This document shows, piece after piece, positions 20,604 through 32,586 of a stretch of DNA of 64,000 nt; positions within the stretch are counted from its first letter, which is position 1, and each line of letters starts with the position of its first letter. The stretch covers positions 930,001-994,000 of the forward strand of contig JAHQRK010000015.1 in NCBI GenBank assembly GCA_019828595.1, in the 5' to 3' direction. This DNA comes from Aphanomyces cochlioides (taxonomy: Eukaryota > Oomycota > Saprolegniomycetes > Saprolegniales > Verrucalvaceae). A model generated the notes under the pieces. The model was given only the letters and a program-made list of their open reading frames with translations, had not been told where the DNA came from and made no database searches. Position numbers and translations under genes: made by a program.

Positions 20604-21853
20604 TTACTCCTGCTTTGGCACAACAAGCTGATTTCCAAGAGCATGGCAGAAGGAAGCTATGTAGGGCGACTTAAAGGGCGATCAACAGCGATTTCGAAGT
20701 TGGTGACGACGTGACAAGTGTCAAAATACAATCAGGATTGGATGGACTTGATCTTTCACTGTAGGAGTAAGGGGAGCAGACTGACCACGCAATACTCCCG
20801 GAAACATGATTCAAGTTTGATCATGTGTGCTGAGCACAACTTGAATTGAGATTCAGTGGAGAGAACACGTGCGAATTCAATTGTTTCCCCACTGATCATG
20901 TATTTTGCCCCCACGTTCAGAAGCCATGGAGCACTATTTTCGACAAACTGTGGATAATATTTGTCTAAGGGGCAGATTGAAGTAAAAATTTAATGAGCTC
21001 TAGCCAATCATACTGCTCCCCACCTCATTAAATCTTCGTTTTTGGATGATGACCTCTTGGAGGTCATTGTGGTTCATTGTGTGGAATGCCAGATAATACC
21101 GACTGCCCATGGATGAAGGAGTCGTGTTTGTCTCTTGCGACGGCTGCAGCCGCAGCAGCAGCTGCATCGGTTCTTGATGGAAGAAGCTGGAAACAAGCTC
21201 TAGCACAAGTGATTACTGTGAACGAGACAGCTTGGTGGTCGGTCAAAGACGACACATTAATGAACGCTTGGTTCCGCTGCTGTCTGAGTTGCAATAATTT
21301 GCCAAATGATGAGTTGATTTGTGAATGGAAAATATCGGGCAGGGAGCACTACTCTTTAGTTTTATCCAATAATATCCTTTTCATGTCACGACTGGCCAAA
21401 ATTAACTTGCGTTCGTTCATCATGCACATGTCCAAGTTGGACTTGGACATGAATATGATGGCTGAGCACCGTGTTCGCCAACCTACATCCAACTTAATTG
21501 TAATATAATGAATTACACTAGTATCTGAGCACTTTCAAAAGCTAAGCAGCTACCAGCAGGTCTCTGAGTAGTATTTTTCATGTGTAGTGCGAGGTTGGTG
21601 GAGGTTGAGGTTGGTGGAGGTGTGTGTAGTTGTCACTGATGAGTACAATCAAAGTTTCGTCAAGTGAATGTTGCATTTGTACAGCACAATCGACAACACA
21701 GAATGAAAGTAGACACTTAAATTACTTTAAGCTCTTGATGTACCAAGACAACAGTGAGTGTTTCACTTCTAGCAATGCTATACTCGACTTTGCAGTAGGA
21801 AAACTTCAATTCTGAATGACTGTGTCATATGCTTATATAGTTGTTGCTTGTTC
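20604..21853. other. Spacer with a possible pogo/Tigger relic
   Basis: In the plus-strand frame at 21077-21508 the residues ALAQVITVNETAWWSVKDDT and then LMNAWFRC resemble the C-terminal end of DDE_1 (pogo/jerky) transposases, where an A-W-x-x-V and a N-x-F/W-R motif occur. A short GCA-rich tract gives an Ala run at 21140-21165. No start, catalytic residue or inverted repeat is visible. The rest shows nothing I recognise. Confidence 0.3.
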
Positions 21854-21872
21854 AAGCTTATTAAATGCATTC

Positions 21873-23379
21873 CCAAATATTCCTGGTACAGAGCAAGCGG
21901 GGCGCGGAGCACCAAGAAAAATCCTTCACGTATGGCGCCGCCAGCGCAGCCTTGCGGTCCACTATCAGCCTGCGCACATGCGCGAGAACCCTGCAGACCG
22001 ACCGGGTCTTATTGAAGAAATCAAAGCTTGGGACTACGTCATGGCAACACAAACACGATTAACCATGGCCAAAGCGGCAAACTTTTTCCCCATCTTGACA
22101 AAGCTCGAATGGAGTCCTTACCACTGCATCCGAAGTCCGATGGTGGAGACAGACGAGGAGGTTGACCCTTTTGCTACTAACACTTTCCTCAATTACATGG
22201 CCAATGGCTTCCCTGGTATTCCCAGTAGCGCACAGTCCGACCAACATGTGCGACCAAGAATGAACCACTCGTGGTTTCGACGCAACCACGTCGCTCACTA
22301 CATACTGCTTACACGGCAAATGGCTGCATTCAGCGAGTTCACCAGCATCATCACTTCTCACACGCTTCATGCTCCTTGAGGCGCACAAGCAGCTCTGCGA
22401 CCCGACCGTGGGAAGGCGCCCCGCCAACAATTGACGACGCATGCCGTCCAACCAATGCATCCTCTGACGTGACAAACAAAAACTATACTGGATTTCAGCC
22501 GCAAAACACATCGATAAGGCGAAATCGCCGACTCAAAGCCAACGCTCAACCAAGCTCTACCGCACAAGACAGTTCTACGGTTCGGGAAGTATTTCATTTT
22601 GGTGCACATGGATGCAGCCCTTGGTAGAATCAGCCCCACCCACAAAACCGTCCTATCAAAGAGCACTTCCTGTTCGAGAGGTCTTCCACTTTGGTGCACA
22701 AGTTGACAACCGTACACCACCAAAAAGTGAGCATCCTCTCATGCGACCATTATCCCAGCCCAAATCAGCTGAAAAGGCTCAACTTGCACCGAAGCGCTCC
22801 TATGAGGAAATGATAACAGGGGTTCCCAGAGTTGTTTTGTCTGGCCTTTCTTCATTCGACACTGGGTAGCAATCCCACGCCGCAAGGCCTTCCCATTTAT
22901 GATCCGCCATTGGCGCCTTCTCAACGATTTTGCTTTGCCCGCGAAGCCAATCAAGACGTTTCCTCAAATGAAACATACCCCCCACAAAGGACGTATATCC
23001 GCGAATGTTCAGAAGCCCATGGCGCCCAAGTGCCCTCGCCGACCTTGCCAGGTCTACACGAAGGACCACTTCACATACTCCTTTTTCGAATGTGATCGCC
23101 CCACAAAAGGTTACGCCCCCACGTTTTTGGCTAAATGCCGTCGCGTCCATCCACGACGCCCACCCCCCAAGCCCATTATATGGACGAACCGTCATTAGTG
23201 CCCGAACTAATGGACGTTGAGCTGGACCAGCATTTACACCGACTCTGCAGTGGACAGCCCCCACCCCCCCCTTTCATATTGTATTATGTTACCTCCGCTA
23301 GGTTAGCCCTAGTACGCGGCCTGTGGCTGCATTGCGCCCGCCGAGAGAGTGTAACTTAACTGCGTAATAACAAATAACA
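21873..23379 (+). mobile_element. LINE-like retroinsertion with a 19-bp target duplication
   Basis: The stretch is flanked by direct copies of a 19-bp word beginning AAGCTTATTAAATGCA (21854-21872 and 23380-23398, one mismatch). Just before the right copy lies a short repetitive tail, AATAACAAATAACAA. Long target duplications plus a simple 3' tail are the signature of target-primed reverse transcription. The interior holds broken plus-strand frames, with the phrase VREVFHFGA twice (about 22580 and 22675), and I do not recognise a reverse transcriptase. It is most likely a 5'-truncated non-LTR element whose frame has decayed, or a retrocopy of an unknown transcript. Confidence 0.7.
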
Positions 23380-23398
23380 AAGCTTATTAAATGCACTC

Positions 23399-23984
23399 AA
23401 TGACGGCTGTATCAACTCTTATGTAGTTTATTATCACCCATAACACGTCGGAGTGACATGTTTCTATCTTGTGCATGCATATTTGGCTTGACGGCCAAAG
23501 TCATACGAAGTCCAAAGACTGGTCTCACTACTTTTCATTTTGATTTAAAGTAATAAAACAAAACGGCGGCCTCTTATAACAAAGTAACTTCGACACAAAG
23601 ACTGATCTCAATAGTTGTGAGAACGAATTTTGTGAATTTCTCATGTTTCCATTGGGTAACGTTATCGTCAGGCTCTCAGCCCAACAAATTCTTGTTAGGT
23701 TTCCGTAAATGTCCAGCGTATTTTATTACATACAAATTTGAAGTGACCTCTATTTTTATTACCCCTGTTAATTTTGAACAAATAGAAAAATGTCAGGCTC
23801 CCTGCACAACGATGAGGCAAATTTTACGGATATATCACGATATTTTCCGGTTTATGAAATTCAAAACCATCCCATTGTAGTCTGTTTTTTTATTTTACTT
23901 CAATCTGCCCCAAAACATGAGATCATGAAGAAATCCATTCTGATGACCACTAACCGGATAGGTTTTGTTAACCCGAATAGCTTA
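23399..23984. other. Gene-free AT-rich spacer
   Basis: No gene or repeat is recognised between the LINE-like insertion and the next MITE. Confidence 0.4.
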
Positions 23985-24294
23985 GGCCGTGTTCGGTTTA
24001 GGAATCATGATTCCATGATTCCACCTTGATTCTCCCAGGCAAAACCGTGTTGGGTCATCCACGGGATTTACAGCCATTCTTGAGAATCCACATTCACTCT
24101 CAGAATCTACCTAATTCAAAATGGTTGAGGCAGATTCTAAAAATCATGATAAGTGCAAAGTGGATTATCACAGTATTCCTTGAGGAACGGAAGGAAATTT
24201 CGCAAATTTGCATATGGTTTGTGGTCGTTTTCTATTGGATAAAATTAGTTCAGAATCAACTTGAATCATGATTCCAAGCCAAGTCGAACACGGC
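23985..24294. mobile_element. MITE with GCCGTGTTCG ends (TTA target)
   Basis: About 310 bp. The left end is GGCCGTGTTCGGTTTAGGAA and the other strand of the right end GCCGTGTTCGACTTGGCTTG; both lead into GGAATCATGATTC. TTA flanks lie at 23982-23984 and 24295-24297. End sequence and target fit PIF/Harbinger MITEs. The interior is non-coding. Confidence 0.8.
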
Positions 24295-25360
24295 TTAAAC
24301 TTCTTCTGGAAAATACTTCAATTCATCAATCTTGGCTCAGCCCCAATTAGCACGATTTTTCGCTGACGTCATTGACGTGGTAGAAGGCCGATCGACCAAC
24401 AGGTAGGCATGAAAAAGCATTTCACAGGTAAATGTATTACACAAATCGAGTTAAATCAATTTTATCCGGATAATATTTTGGATAATGAATTTCCTCATTA
24501 TGCCAAAGAATCCTGTGTACGATTGTCATTGGAAAAATTGAATGTTATCAGTGCTAGGACGTCGAAGGGAATATAGTCCAGCGGGATAAGACAAGACGAT
24601 TTCATGCTCGTGTGAATCTCATTGCTTTCTCGGAACTTGGATCCCAATATCGTTTGAGGCAAAAACATCGTTTCAATACATACCTTCTACTCGGAGTATG
24701 AAAATCCCCTGCTTGATAAACAAACATCTTGCTTTAAGCTCGGTCAGTGCGAATACCCGAAAGCTTTAGAGATTTCTTAAATTGCCTGTTCGACTCCATG
24801 CCACGATTCTTGATTAACATGTAAAACCATTTGGGCGTGTTCGGTTTTGAGATAAATCCGGATTTTTGAGGATTCGGGCTTATATAATCCCCAAAATTGA
24901 GTTCGGTGTGTTTATAAATCCAGTTTGAAAATCCAGATTTTAGAACCCATGGTGGAGGATGGATTCCAAGGGGCTGGAAGTGGATTTATTTCATCACATT
25001 TGACAGTTTTCATGCCTGACGACCTGGTGGTTATTGCGAGCGCGATGGCTGCCGCTGCTGCTGCGATCTATCCAAACTTCAACTACCTTGATGAAGCGAA
25101 GCCTAATCGAGCCCCAAAGGTGCGCTTTGTACGACCAGGCACTCCGTACGTTGGTTATTTGAATGAGCAATGCAGTGTTCTGTGTGATCATGGTGACCGC
25201 ATCATGAATGATACATTTCGTATGATAGTGCGAGCCTAGATGCTCTGATTGAGATTTCAACACCATAATCCCGAGGAGACTCTGCCCTCGCGAGCTAGTG
25301 TGTGTTGCTGTGCATTGACTCGCAACAGACGCTGAAGTACGCGCACATGGGCAATTCTTC

Positions 25361-26633
25361 TTGAACAAGGGATATTCAACTTTAAATCCTTACCATATCG
25401 TTGGAGTTAAACCTGTGCTGCGTGGTCTCGTATTGTCTGGCTTTTATGGTGGAGACATCAATGATCCCGACAGGCCTGCTGCATCCAAAGCCCCGTTTTG
25501 TGCAATCGACCCGATGTTTAGTGCATGTATTGGCGCAATCGAAGGAACTCATATTCCTGTCGTCGTCCCAAAGCATTTGAGTGAACGTTATCGCAATCGG
25601 ATGCAAATTTTTTATATTTAACTATGTATTTGCATAGCAAATCATACACTAGCGTCAATTTTCTTGGTGTAACATGGGATAGGGGTGTTATTAAATTTGA
25701 GAGGATATTTCTGTGATCATTAAAATTTTTGGCGAACTGCTCAATGTCTGCCCTCTTCATACAATAATCAAGTATAAAAGGGGTAAAATACTGATTTTTT
25801 CAAGGTCGATGGTTCGTCTTTGAGCCGCGCTTGACGATAGTGAATGAAGCAAACTCTGTATCAATCTATATTGTCTTATAGAGCTGCGTTTCTCGACACA
25901 TCCATGTGTCGTGGGTCGGCCAATCTTTTATGGATCGTGAGTTATGGCAAAAAAGCTAAGGGGTCGATATTGAGGGCAAAGACTGGTGATTTACGTTAGT
26001 TGATCATGATGGCCTCTTTCTTGCAGCCTACCCCGGCGTTGAAGGGTGTGCAAGCGACGGATATGTTTGCCGGGCGTGTCGTGAGTTTTCAACAGGTATT
26101 CCACATGGCCATTTCTACTTGGGAGATGCTGGGTATAACTTGAGCTAGACGGTACTCACACCGTACCGATCTACACGTTATCATCTTCGCGAGTGGGCGC
26201 CCGATTCAGACGGACGCCCTCGCGATCCTAAAGAACTTTATACCGGCACTCAAAAGCTCGAATTACTGTGGAACAAGCGTTTGGATTGCTGAAACGCAAG
26301 TGGCGTATTCTTGACAAACCCCCCGAAGTCGAGCTTGAGCTTACAAACTCAATTTTGCATCTTTGTGGTGCTTTGCACAACTTCTGCTTAGCTGTGCGGC
26401 ATGAAGGTTATGATATTGCTGAGTCTACTGAAAATGTTGATGATGTGGACTGTGATGACTGCAATGACTCGAACGATATGAATCCTACCTTGGCACTCAA
26501 TCAGCTCATTGATCATTCTACAACCCAAGAAATTCAAGCTTGGCGAGATAGTAATGCCCACAAAATGCGGGATCATACCAGTTATATCGCCAAGGGTCTG
26601 AAGAATAATGCAGATACAGAGCTTGCTATATGA
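25361..26633 (+). pseudogene. Harbinger DDE nuclease, heavily broken
   Basis: Fragments follow in family order: FSACIGAIEGTHIPVVVPKH with YRNR at 25519-25600 (first D region, here Glu), FYLGDAGYNL at 26112-26145 (second D), and VEQAFGLLKRKWRIL with LHLCGALHNFCL at 26268-26380 (E region). Several stops and shifts separate them. The C-terminal frame 26268-26633 ends in an acidic tail (VDDVDCDDCNDSND). The gene is dead. Confidence 0.85.
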
Positions 26634-27207
26634 ATAATCTACGTCTCTACATTTCTCTGCGACTCTTTTCTACATACTGTGGCGTCAACTGTCACATGAC
26701 GGCTGGTCGTCTAAAGTCCGACCAACTGGCTGATCCACGACTCCTGTTCAACTGCCTCGACCGAGCCGAGGCTTACCGTCTAGTGCGATGGAAGTCCTGG
26801 TCCGATTGGAAAGTCCTGGACGGGCTTGGATTTATACCCCCCCCGCTCGGATTATTTGTCACTCGGGTTAGTGTCCCTATACAGTACTCGGATCTTGCCC
26901 GACGACAATCCGTTACCCCATTCCTCTCTCTGATTGGCGGGTCTCTGATTAGTAATGTCGCGCGTCGAACCCACCTCCCATCACGTTTCATCTTCTTCTA
27001 TTAATACCCCTTAGTTTACTGCATATGTAGCTCTAGCTAGCCTTTCTAACCTCACAATCGTTTTTACCTTGAATCTTCCGAACGGTTGGTCCGTCGGTCG
27101 TCGCTGAATCACCCCGTTCAGCTTCGCCCAAAGTCAAACGTCGCTAGTTCGCCGCTTGAGCTCGTATCCCAAGGAAACCCGGCGGAAACCACACATTTCA
27201 CGCCACA

Positions 27208-27645
27208 TTACGCTTCTACGAGTCGATCCAAAGCTTGATGTATGCCTTGAATAGCATTAACCACATCTCTTCTCGCTTGGTTGATTTCATTGTCCTCTTG
27301 TGTGTTCTTTCGTTTACGATTTTTCTTCAACTCGTGTAAAAATTTCGCGCGCTTCTGCGCTCCTGAGAGGTCGTCAATTGGTTTATCTGCTTCCAAGGAA
27401 GTGTTCAATATGGTTTCATCATGTCATCGTTTAATACATTGTCATCTAATCAATAGTTTGTACTGTACACAGTCAAAGCTTCTCTCAATATGTCATACCT
27501 GTTGCCTCGAGCACGTCGCTGAGCGTGCTGTCCTGCCATTTTGCGTCATTGAAACCTGCACCAGCCCCACAAGAAAGTGGTAGTCTGCGTAATCTGCCTT
27601 CAGCCGCTGCCATTTCGATTTCAGCTGCTCAATCGTTTTAATAGA
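27208..27645 (-). pseudogene. Harbinger Myb/SANT-like protein remnant
   Basis: Read on the minus strand from about 27645: IEQLKSKWQRLKADYADYHF and then VGLVQVSMTQNGRTARSAT, the end of a Myb/SANT-like DNA-binding domain. After a gap with stops comes a basic coiled coil (AQKRAKFLHELKKNRKRKN) to the stop at 27208. The N-terminal part is missing. Confidence 0.75.
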
Positions 27646-28313
27646 TGCCTCCTTTAGAACCATCTTTGCGAGGACACTCTACCATCCAGCAGCACGTAGG
27701 TTCTTCCCTGTCGATTGTTGCATCGTACACCGCAGATATGAACTCGACTTCTAGGCCACGCGTCCAGGCTGCAGACAGTGTCATCCTTCTTTGTGGTCAA
27801 TCACGAAATGATGGGGAATATAAGTTTGTAGTGTCTTATCAAAATCGTGTTCGGTGTGCAAATCGCTTGGTTTCCATTGAAGTCTCCTTAGATTAATTCA
27901 GATTAATATAATCTGGATTTTTGGGCACACCTTTAGTCTATCCCCTGCTCCCATTAAGTACGAGACATTTTAGTACATTTTGTCATTAGTTCACCTACTA
28001 CTAGATCAGAGTTCAAATGTCAACGAACTGCCAACGTGCGCCTTCTGACGTCACAACGGAGGTAGATGTCGATGAAATTTGGTTGGAGAAGAAGACAGCC
28101 CCCCTTCACCTCTCAAATTTCATTGGCGTCAGGTGTCCAGGGTGACATCAGATGGCGAATGCTGGCAATTCATTGGCATTTGAACTCAACACCGCAACAG
28201 TAGAGCCAATGACAATAGAACTTGATCGGAGAGGAAGTCTATCCTCTCCATCAGCAGCACACAATCGTAGAGAACATTGACTTCAGTGTTGGTTTTGTGA
28301 ACAAGTGGTGCTG

Positions 28314-29212
28314 ATGGAGGAGATGTACGATCTCTCCGATCTCTCTCTCTTCGAGTTCAAGACTCTCATGCAAGTGACAGCCACTGAGTCAGCTTGCTTA
28401 GTTTGGTGCCAAGAGGTTGGTCTCATTAAGAAGACAATGCTTAGCAAGTTATGCGCTCAACCGATGACTCTCAGGAATGCCACATCTAAGGGCTTCCGTT
28501 GGCGGTGCCAAAGAACAAGTAGGCATGCGCCGTATGAGATTGGTGTGAGGACAGGGTCGATCTTTAGTCGATCGAACCTGTCCTTGACCACACTTGTTCG
28601 GTGCATATATGATTGGGCTGCCCGCAAGCCCGTGGAAACAATGCTGGACGAGGAGGGTATTTCCTCAGCAACAGCAAGAAAGTGAGCTAAGCGTCTCCGT
28701 GATGTCTGCATCGAAGAAATGAAGAAGACATCTATGAAGGTAAGATACTGTATTTAGCCATGCCTTATTGGAACAAGATACTAGTAGGAGGAGAGGGTCA
28801 CGTCGTTGAAATCGACGAGATCTCACTGAAGAAAAAATCAAAATACAATAGTGGGACTCGCCACACCGACCGATGACACTTCGGTGGTGTGGCAAGGAAT
28901 GGTTTTGGAGTCCTGGTCAATGATGACCGATCCGAGAGGACTTTACTGGCGTTTCTCAAGAAACATGTACGACCCGGTACACTTATCATTTTTTCTGCGA
29001 ATGGAAGATGGACTCTTGCGAATTATCCCCACGTCGCCGATATGTCTTATAACCACCAGTGGGTGAATCATTCCCAAAATTTTGTGGATCCATTCACTGG
29101 TGCCCATGCACAACGCATCGAGGGCCTTTGGGAGGTTCATGTAAAATGCCATGTGAAGACGATGCGCGGCGTGCAAGAGAAACTACTTTCTGGTTTTATT
29201 GATGAGCGATAG
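28314..29212 (+). pseudogene. Merlin (ISXO2-like) transposase relic
   Basis: The first frame (ATG 28314 to 28685) contains GFRWRCQRTSRHAPYEIGVR and TGSIFSRSNLSLTTLVRCIY, the worn zinc-ribbon and linker region of IS1595/ISXO2-type transposases. After stops, VVEIDEISLKKKSKYNSGT (about 28804-28860) gives the first D, and the frame to 29212 reads RTLLAFLKKHVRPGTLIIF, then YNHQWVNHSQNFVDPFTGAH and IEGLWEVHVK with the final E. In eukaryotes this family is called Merlin. Inverted ends and the expected 8-9 bp duplication were not found. Confidence 0.85.
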
Positions 29213-29304
29213 CGTATCCGGTGGGGATGCTCTTAGAGCATAAATATCCTAGTTAGGTCATGAATATCCTACTTAATGTATGAATTTCCAACTTTGAAGG
29301 ACTT

Positions 29305-29527
29305 AGAGCATCCCCAACGGTAATTTTTATTTCTATTTCTAATCGAAGTTACGGATAATATTTAGCAATTCATTGGGTTATCCGAAATATTTACGGTTGA
29401 AGTGGTTATTTTTCCCCAAAATAACAACTCGAAACATGAAATTGTTCTGATAACCAACATAGTTGCTAAATTTTATCCGTAAAACCGAAGTTTTGATAGA
29501 AATAGAAATTACCGTTGGGAATGCTCT
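29305..29527. mobile_element. MITE with long AGAGCAT-CCCAACGG ends
   Basis: 223 bp. The left end AGAGCATCCCCAACGGTAAT and the other strand of the right end AGAGCATTCCCAACGGTAAT extend inward with high similarity for about 65 bp (TTCTATTTCT, then CGGATAA, then TTTAGCAA). The arms cover more than half the element. A related word, GGGGATGCTCTTAGAGC, lies just upstream at 29224, so a second partial copy may adjoin. Confidence 0.8.
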
Positions 29528-29959
29528 TTTTGTGATAGTGGAGTTTATGATTTTGTTTTCTCGAACATACCTTGTTGCTCGCTTTCGAGCTCGCCTTCTC
29601 GGGAGCTGTGGTTCTCCATACCGAGCAACGAACGAACTGACTGGTCGAAGCAGGGACGGATCCAAAAAAGCAGACATGGACCATGTCTGCCTCGAAGATA
29701 AATTTGGAGCAGACATGGTATCCGGATTACGAATAGACTATCCAATCATAGCCGTTTCATCCATACCTCCAAGAAGAGACCCGGATTTTGTCACACAGAA
29801 TCTGCTGAACGCCACACAAAAATAAATTAAAAACACAGGAAAAACATATGTTTTCCTAACTCCCTTGATAGTATAGTCTTGGGAAATTTTCCCATGACAT
29901 AAACGGGTACTACTATTGATCATCATCATATTAACACTACTACGACTACTACTACAATA

Positions 29960-30106
29960 TAAGTGCGCTTCGCGCACTTAACATATCATCACATATACTC
30001 TTTGTCCAGACTTTCGTTTGCAATGCCTGTCCCTCACCCCACCGGTGAACCCCTTCGTGAAAGGGGTTTCACAATTGTTAACAGCGCGTGCCCGCGCTGT
30101 CAACTG
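29960..30106. other. Cluster of three stem-loops
   Basis: Three hairpins follow one another. The first is TAAGTGCGC-TTC-GCGCACTTA at 29960-29980. The second is GTGAACCCCTT with its partner AAGGGGTTTCAC at about 30043-30071. The third is TTAACAGCGCG with its partner CGCGCTGTCAA at about 30078-30105. The spacing and GC-rich arms stand out from the AT-rich surroundings. I cannot assign them to an RNA family or to a transposon end. Confidence 0.5.
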
Positions 30107-30573
30107 CGAAACCCCCGAGGAGACCCTGTTAGATTCGCTTTCTTCACCATTACAGTATTTACATGTTGCCTTGTAATACTGTACAATATTAGTAGTTAGT
30201 AGCACTAGTGCTGTACTGGGATAATTCCCAATCCCGTTTTTCTTGTTCTTGTACCTTTCAGTTTTCTTTGTGTGGAGTTCAGCAATTTCGATGTGTTGTT
30301 CGCAAACAGTTGTGTGGCATTCAGACGCCATAATGTGATATTCAGATATTGTTTTTTTACTTGTTGCCTTGTGTGTTGTTAATTCGAAATTTTGTGCGCG
30401 TCACATAATCCAATGTGTTTTTAAACCCCCTAAGGGCCAGTTCCGAGTAAACGACAAAAATCAGCAAGTATCAGTTCCAAGTACGACTTCTCTTATTTTT
30501 ATCCTTTGTTTGGAGTACGCCTTTTGATTGGTGGGTTCAATCGACGGCACTCGCCATCTGCAGTTCAGATTTG

Positions 30574-31523
30574 ATGAGTTCGCGTGGAAAGAGTAAAGCG
30601 CCGACAAAGAAGGAGCTCCAATCGAATCTTGAAGAGATGCAAAACCAACTCCGAAGTCTGGCAAAAAGGACTGCGTCCATGTCGTCGTCTGGGGTGATTC
30701 TCGAAGGATCGTCTGAGTCCAAGACCAACGTGACGTATACGCCGCACATGGTCGCTGCATTGCTTGAGATTCGTTATGGCTTTCTTGGTGACGCGTTTCG
30801 GAAATCGACGAGCAACGCACAAAGGGCAATTTTGTGGGAGAAACTGACATTGCGATTCAATATTGCAACACAACAATGCGTAAGACTATAACTAGGGGTG
30901 TTACTAGAGGGATCTAATGCAAGCTATAGGTTGAGAGCTTGTCGCTCAAGAACAAAATAAACAATTTGAGACGCGAGTATAGATAGAGAATACGGGCGTC
31001 ACAAGAAGCCACAGGAAACTCAACAGAGTTATCAATCACGACTCCAGAGTATTGGGAAGTTCTTGTACAATACTTTGGCGACAAAAAAGGTTTGGGGGAT
31101 ATTGAATATGGAGAAGAGTCGATGCTTCTCACTCCAGATGTCGATGAAATCACCAGTTTTGAAAATGATGGAGATGAATTGCCAGAACAAGTGACAACAC
31201 CGCGAAGTTTGAAGCGTTCTTGCGACGTAGACGAGGAAATCAGTCGGCAAAGAAAGGCTCGTGGAAGTTCTACGACAAAGAAACAAGACGTTGCGGCTGG
31301 ATTAGTGTCACTTGGAGATTCCTTGGCTAAAGCTCTGGTCGACTCAGCCGCAATTGCTGCGTCAAGAGATAAACCGCATGATTCAATCGCAAGTGTCATG
31401 GTTGAAACAAACAAGCAGCAGGATAACATTTCCAATCGTTTGCTTGAATCAAAGAAGAGCCAAGACAAGGCAAATGATTTGAACGAAAAGCTTCTCCAGT
31501 TCATGCAGAGTAGAACGTCTTAA
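30574..31523 (+). pseudogene. Harbinger Myb/SANT-like protein with one in-frame stop
   Basis: Exon 1 from the ATG at 30574 to 30879 carries a basic start (SSRGKSKAPTKKELQ) and the SANT-like core YTPHMVAALLEIRYGFLGDA. A GTAAGA...TATAG intron (30880-30929, 50 nt) leads to exon 2, which opens VESLSLKNKINNLRREYR, typical of the end of this domain. The same frame meets a TAG at 30984-30986 and then reads on unbroken through TTPEYWEVLVQYFG to the stop at 31523. The C-terminus is a coiled coil. One nonsense mutation is the only defect seen. Confidence 0.8.
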
Positions 31524-32586
31524 TCTATGTCTACATTTTTGAACAAGTAGTCTCTAATTTTGCTTCGCACACTCTCGGCTTGCTCGCCATCAATCAAATG
31601 CAGCTCATGTGGATATACGTCGTTGCCTCCAATGTACATCCAATTCTCCTTGTTTGATGTGTCGTCGTCATCGACTTCGTAGTCATCAAGATCAATGAAC
31701 CAATTGTGTAGAACGAGGGTACACGTGATGAGGGCGGCCATTTGCTCTGGTGTATCGTGGAGAAATACTGTTTGGTGGATTCGAAATGTGTTCTTCCACA
31801 AACCAAAGCACTGCTCGACTGTCATTCGAGTTTTGCTGTGAATGTGATTAAAATGTGACTCTTCTTCGGACATGTGTGATAAAATCGGAAACGGTGTCAT
31901 GATGTGCTTGTAGAGTTTGTAACCAGCGTCGCCGACGAAGCAGCCTCCAAGAGGAACGACTTTATGGCATATGCGGCCAAATCGAGAATGGTTAAAGAGG
32001 GACTTGTCGTTCTGAGAGCCAGATCGCAAAGAATACGATCGAAAGCGCAGTTTGTCATCAACCACCGCTTGCATATTGACCGCAGGGAAGCCTTTACGGC
32101 AATACCAGCCGTCAAAGTCGGCAAATCGCTTGATCGGAATCAAACTTCCATCCAGGGCCCCATAACAATTAGGAAAGCCAGCCTTTATCTCAAACCCGCG
32201 ACGTAAGTCCTCCCACTCAGCACTGTCGTTTGGCAAACGGACCGTACTACTAAGGAAGCACTTGTTGACGACCCGCACAACTTGACACACGTACACGTAT
32301 GCTCTGGTTTTGCTCGTTCCAATTATCTCGGCTGTCTGGTCGTAACCATCCGCGTGGGTCAAGTAATGCAAGGTCATCGCGACGCGGTCATCAATCCCAA
32401 AGACTGTATTGTGATGGTCTCGTGAACGTTGCACCACATGTCAGTGACTCGCTGGACAATTGTTTCATAAGTAGATCGACTGCATCGCAGGTTTCGACGG
32501 AACCAACCTTCAGATTGAGCGTTTTCCTTCACTTGGCTCCATTTATTGTTTCGAAAGGCATAGTCGTTTTGCCGAGAGTTTGCCAT
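31520..32586 (-). pseudogene. Harbinger DDE nuclease with one frameshift
   Basis: The frame from the ATG at 32586 gives the N-terminal part (WFRRNLRCSRSTYETIVQRV). It passes to the next frame at about 32410-32430, which reads NTVFGIDDRVAMTLHYLTHA and on to 31520. The DDE domain has YGALDGSLIPI (first D), GGCFVGDAGYKLY (second D) and TVEQCFGLWKNTF (E). Other positions are well kept, so decay is slight. It overlaps the convergent SANT-like gene by 4 bp. Confidence 0.88.

Larger units (their letters stand above)
24905..27931. mobile_element. Decayed PIF/Harbinger element (4)
   Basis: The ends GGTGTGTTTATAAATCCAG and, on the other strand, GGTGTGCCCAAAAATCCAG are imperfect inverted repeats. A second word GGGCGTGTTCGG at 24835 may mark an outer end. 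Inside, plus-strand fragments of a DDE nuclease and a minus-strand Myb/SANT-like remnant lie convergent, the usual Harbinger order. A clean 3-bp target duplication is not visible. Confidence 0.75.

Noticed and set aside
21130..21170. GCA-rich tract as a functional microsatellite
   Set aside because: It is short and interrupted; it only encodes a few alanines in an unsupported frame.
27838..27865. GTGTTCGGTGTG word at 27846 as the right end of Harbinger 4
   Set aside because: It lies in the same orientation as the left-end word, so it cannot be an inverted terminus; the CACACC end at 27926-27931 fits better.
29960..30106. Hairpin cluster as a CRISPR array or tRNA-derived SINE
   Set aside because: The stems differ in sequence and spacing, there are no direct repeats with spacers, and I see no A or B box of a tRNA promoter.
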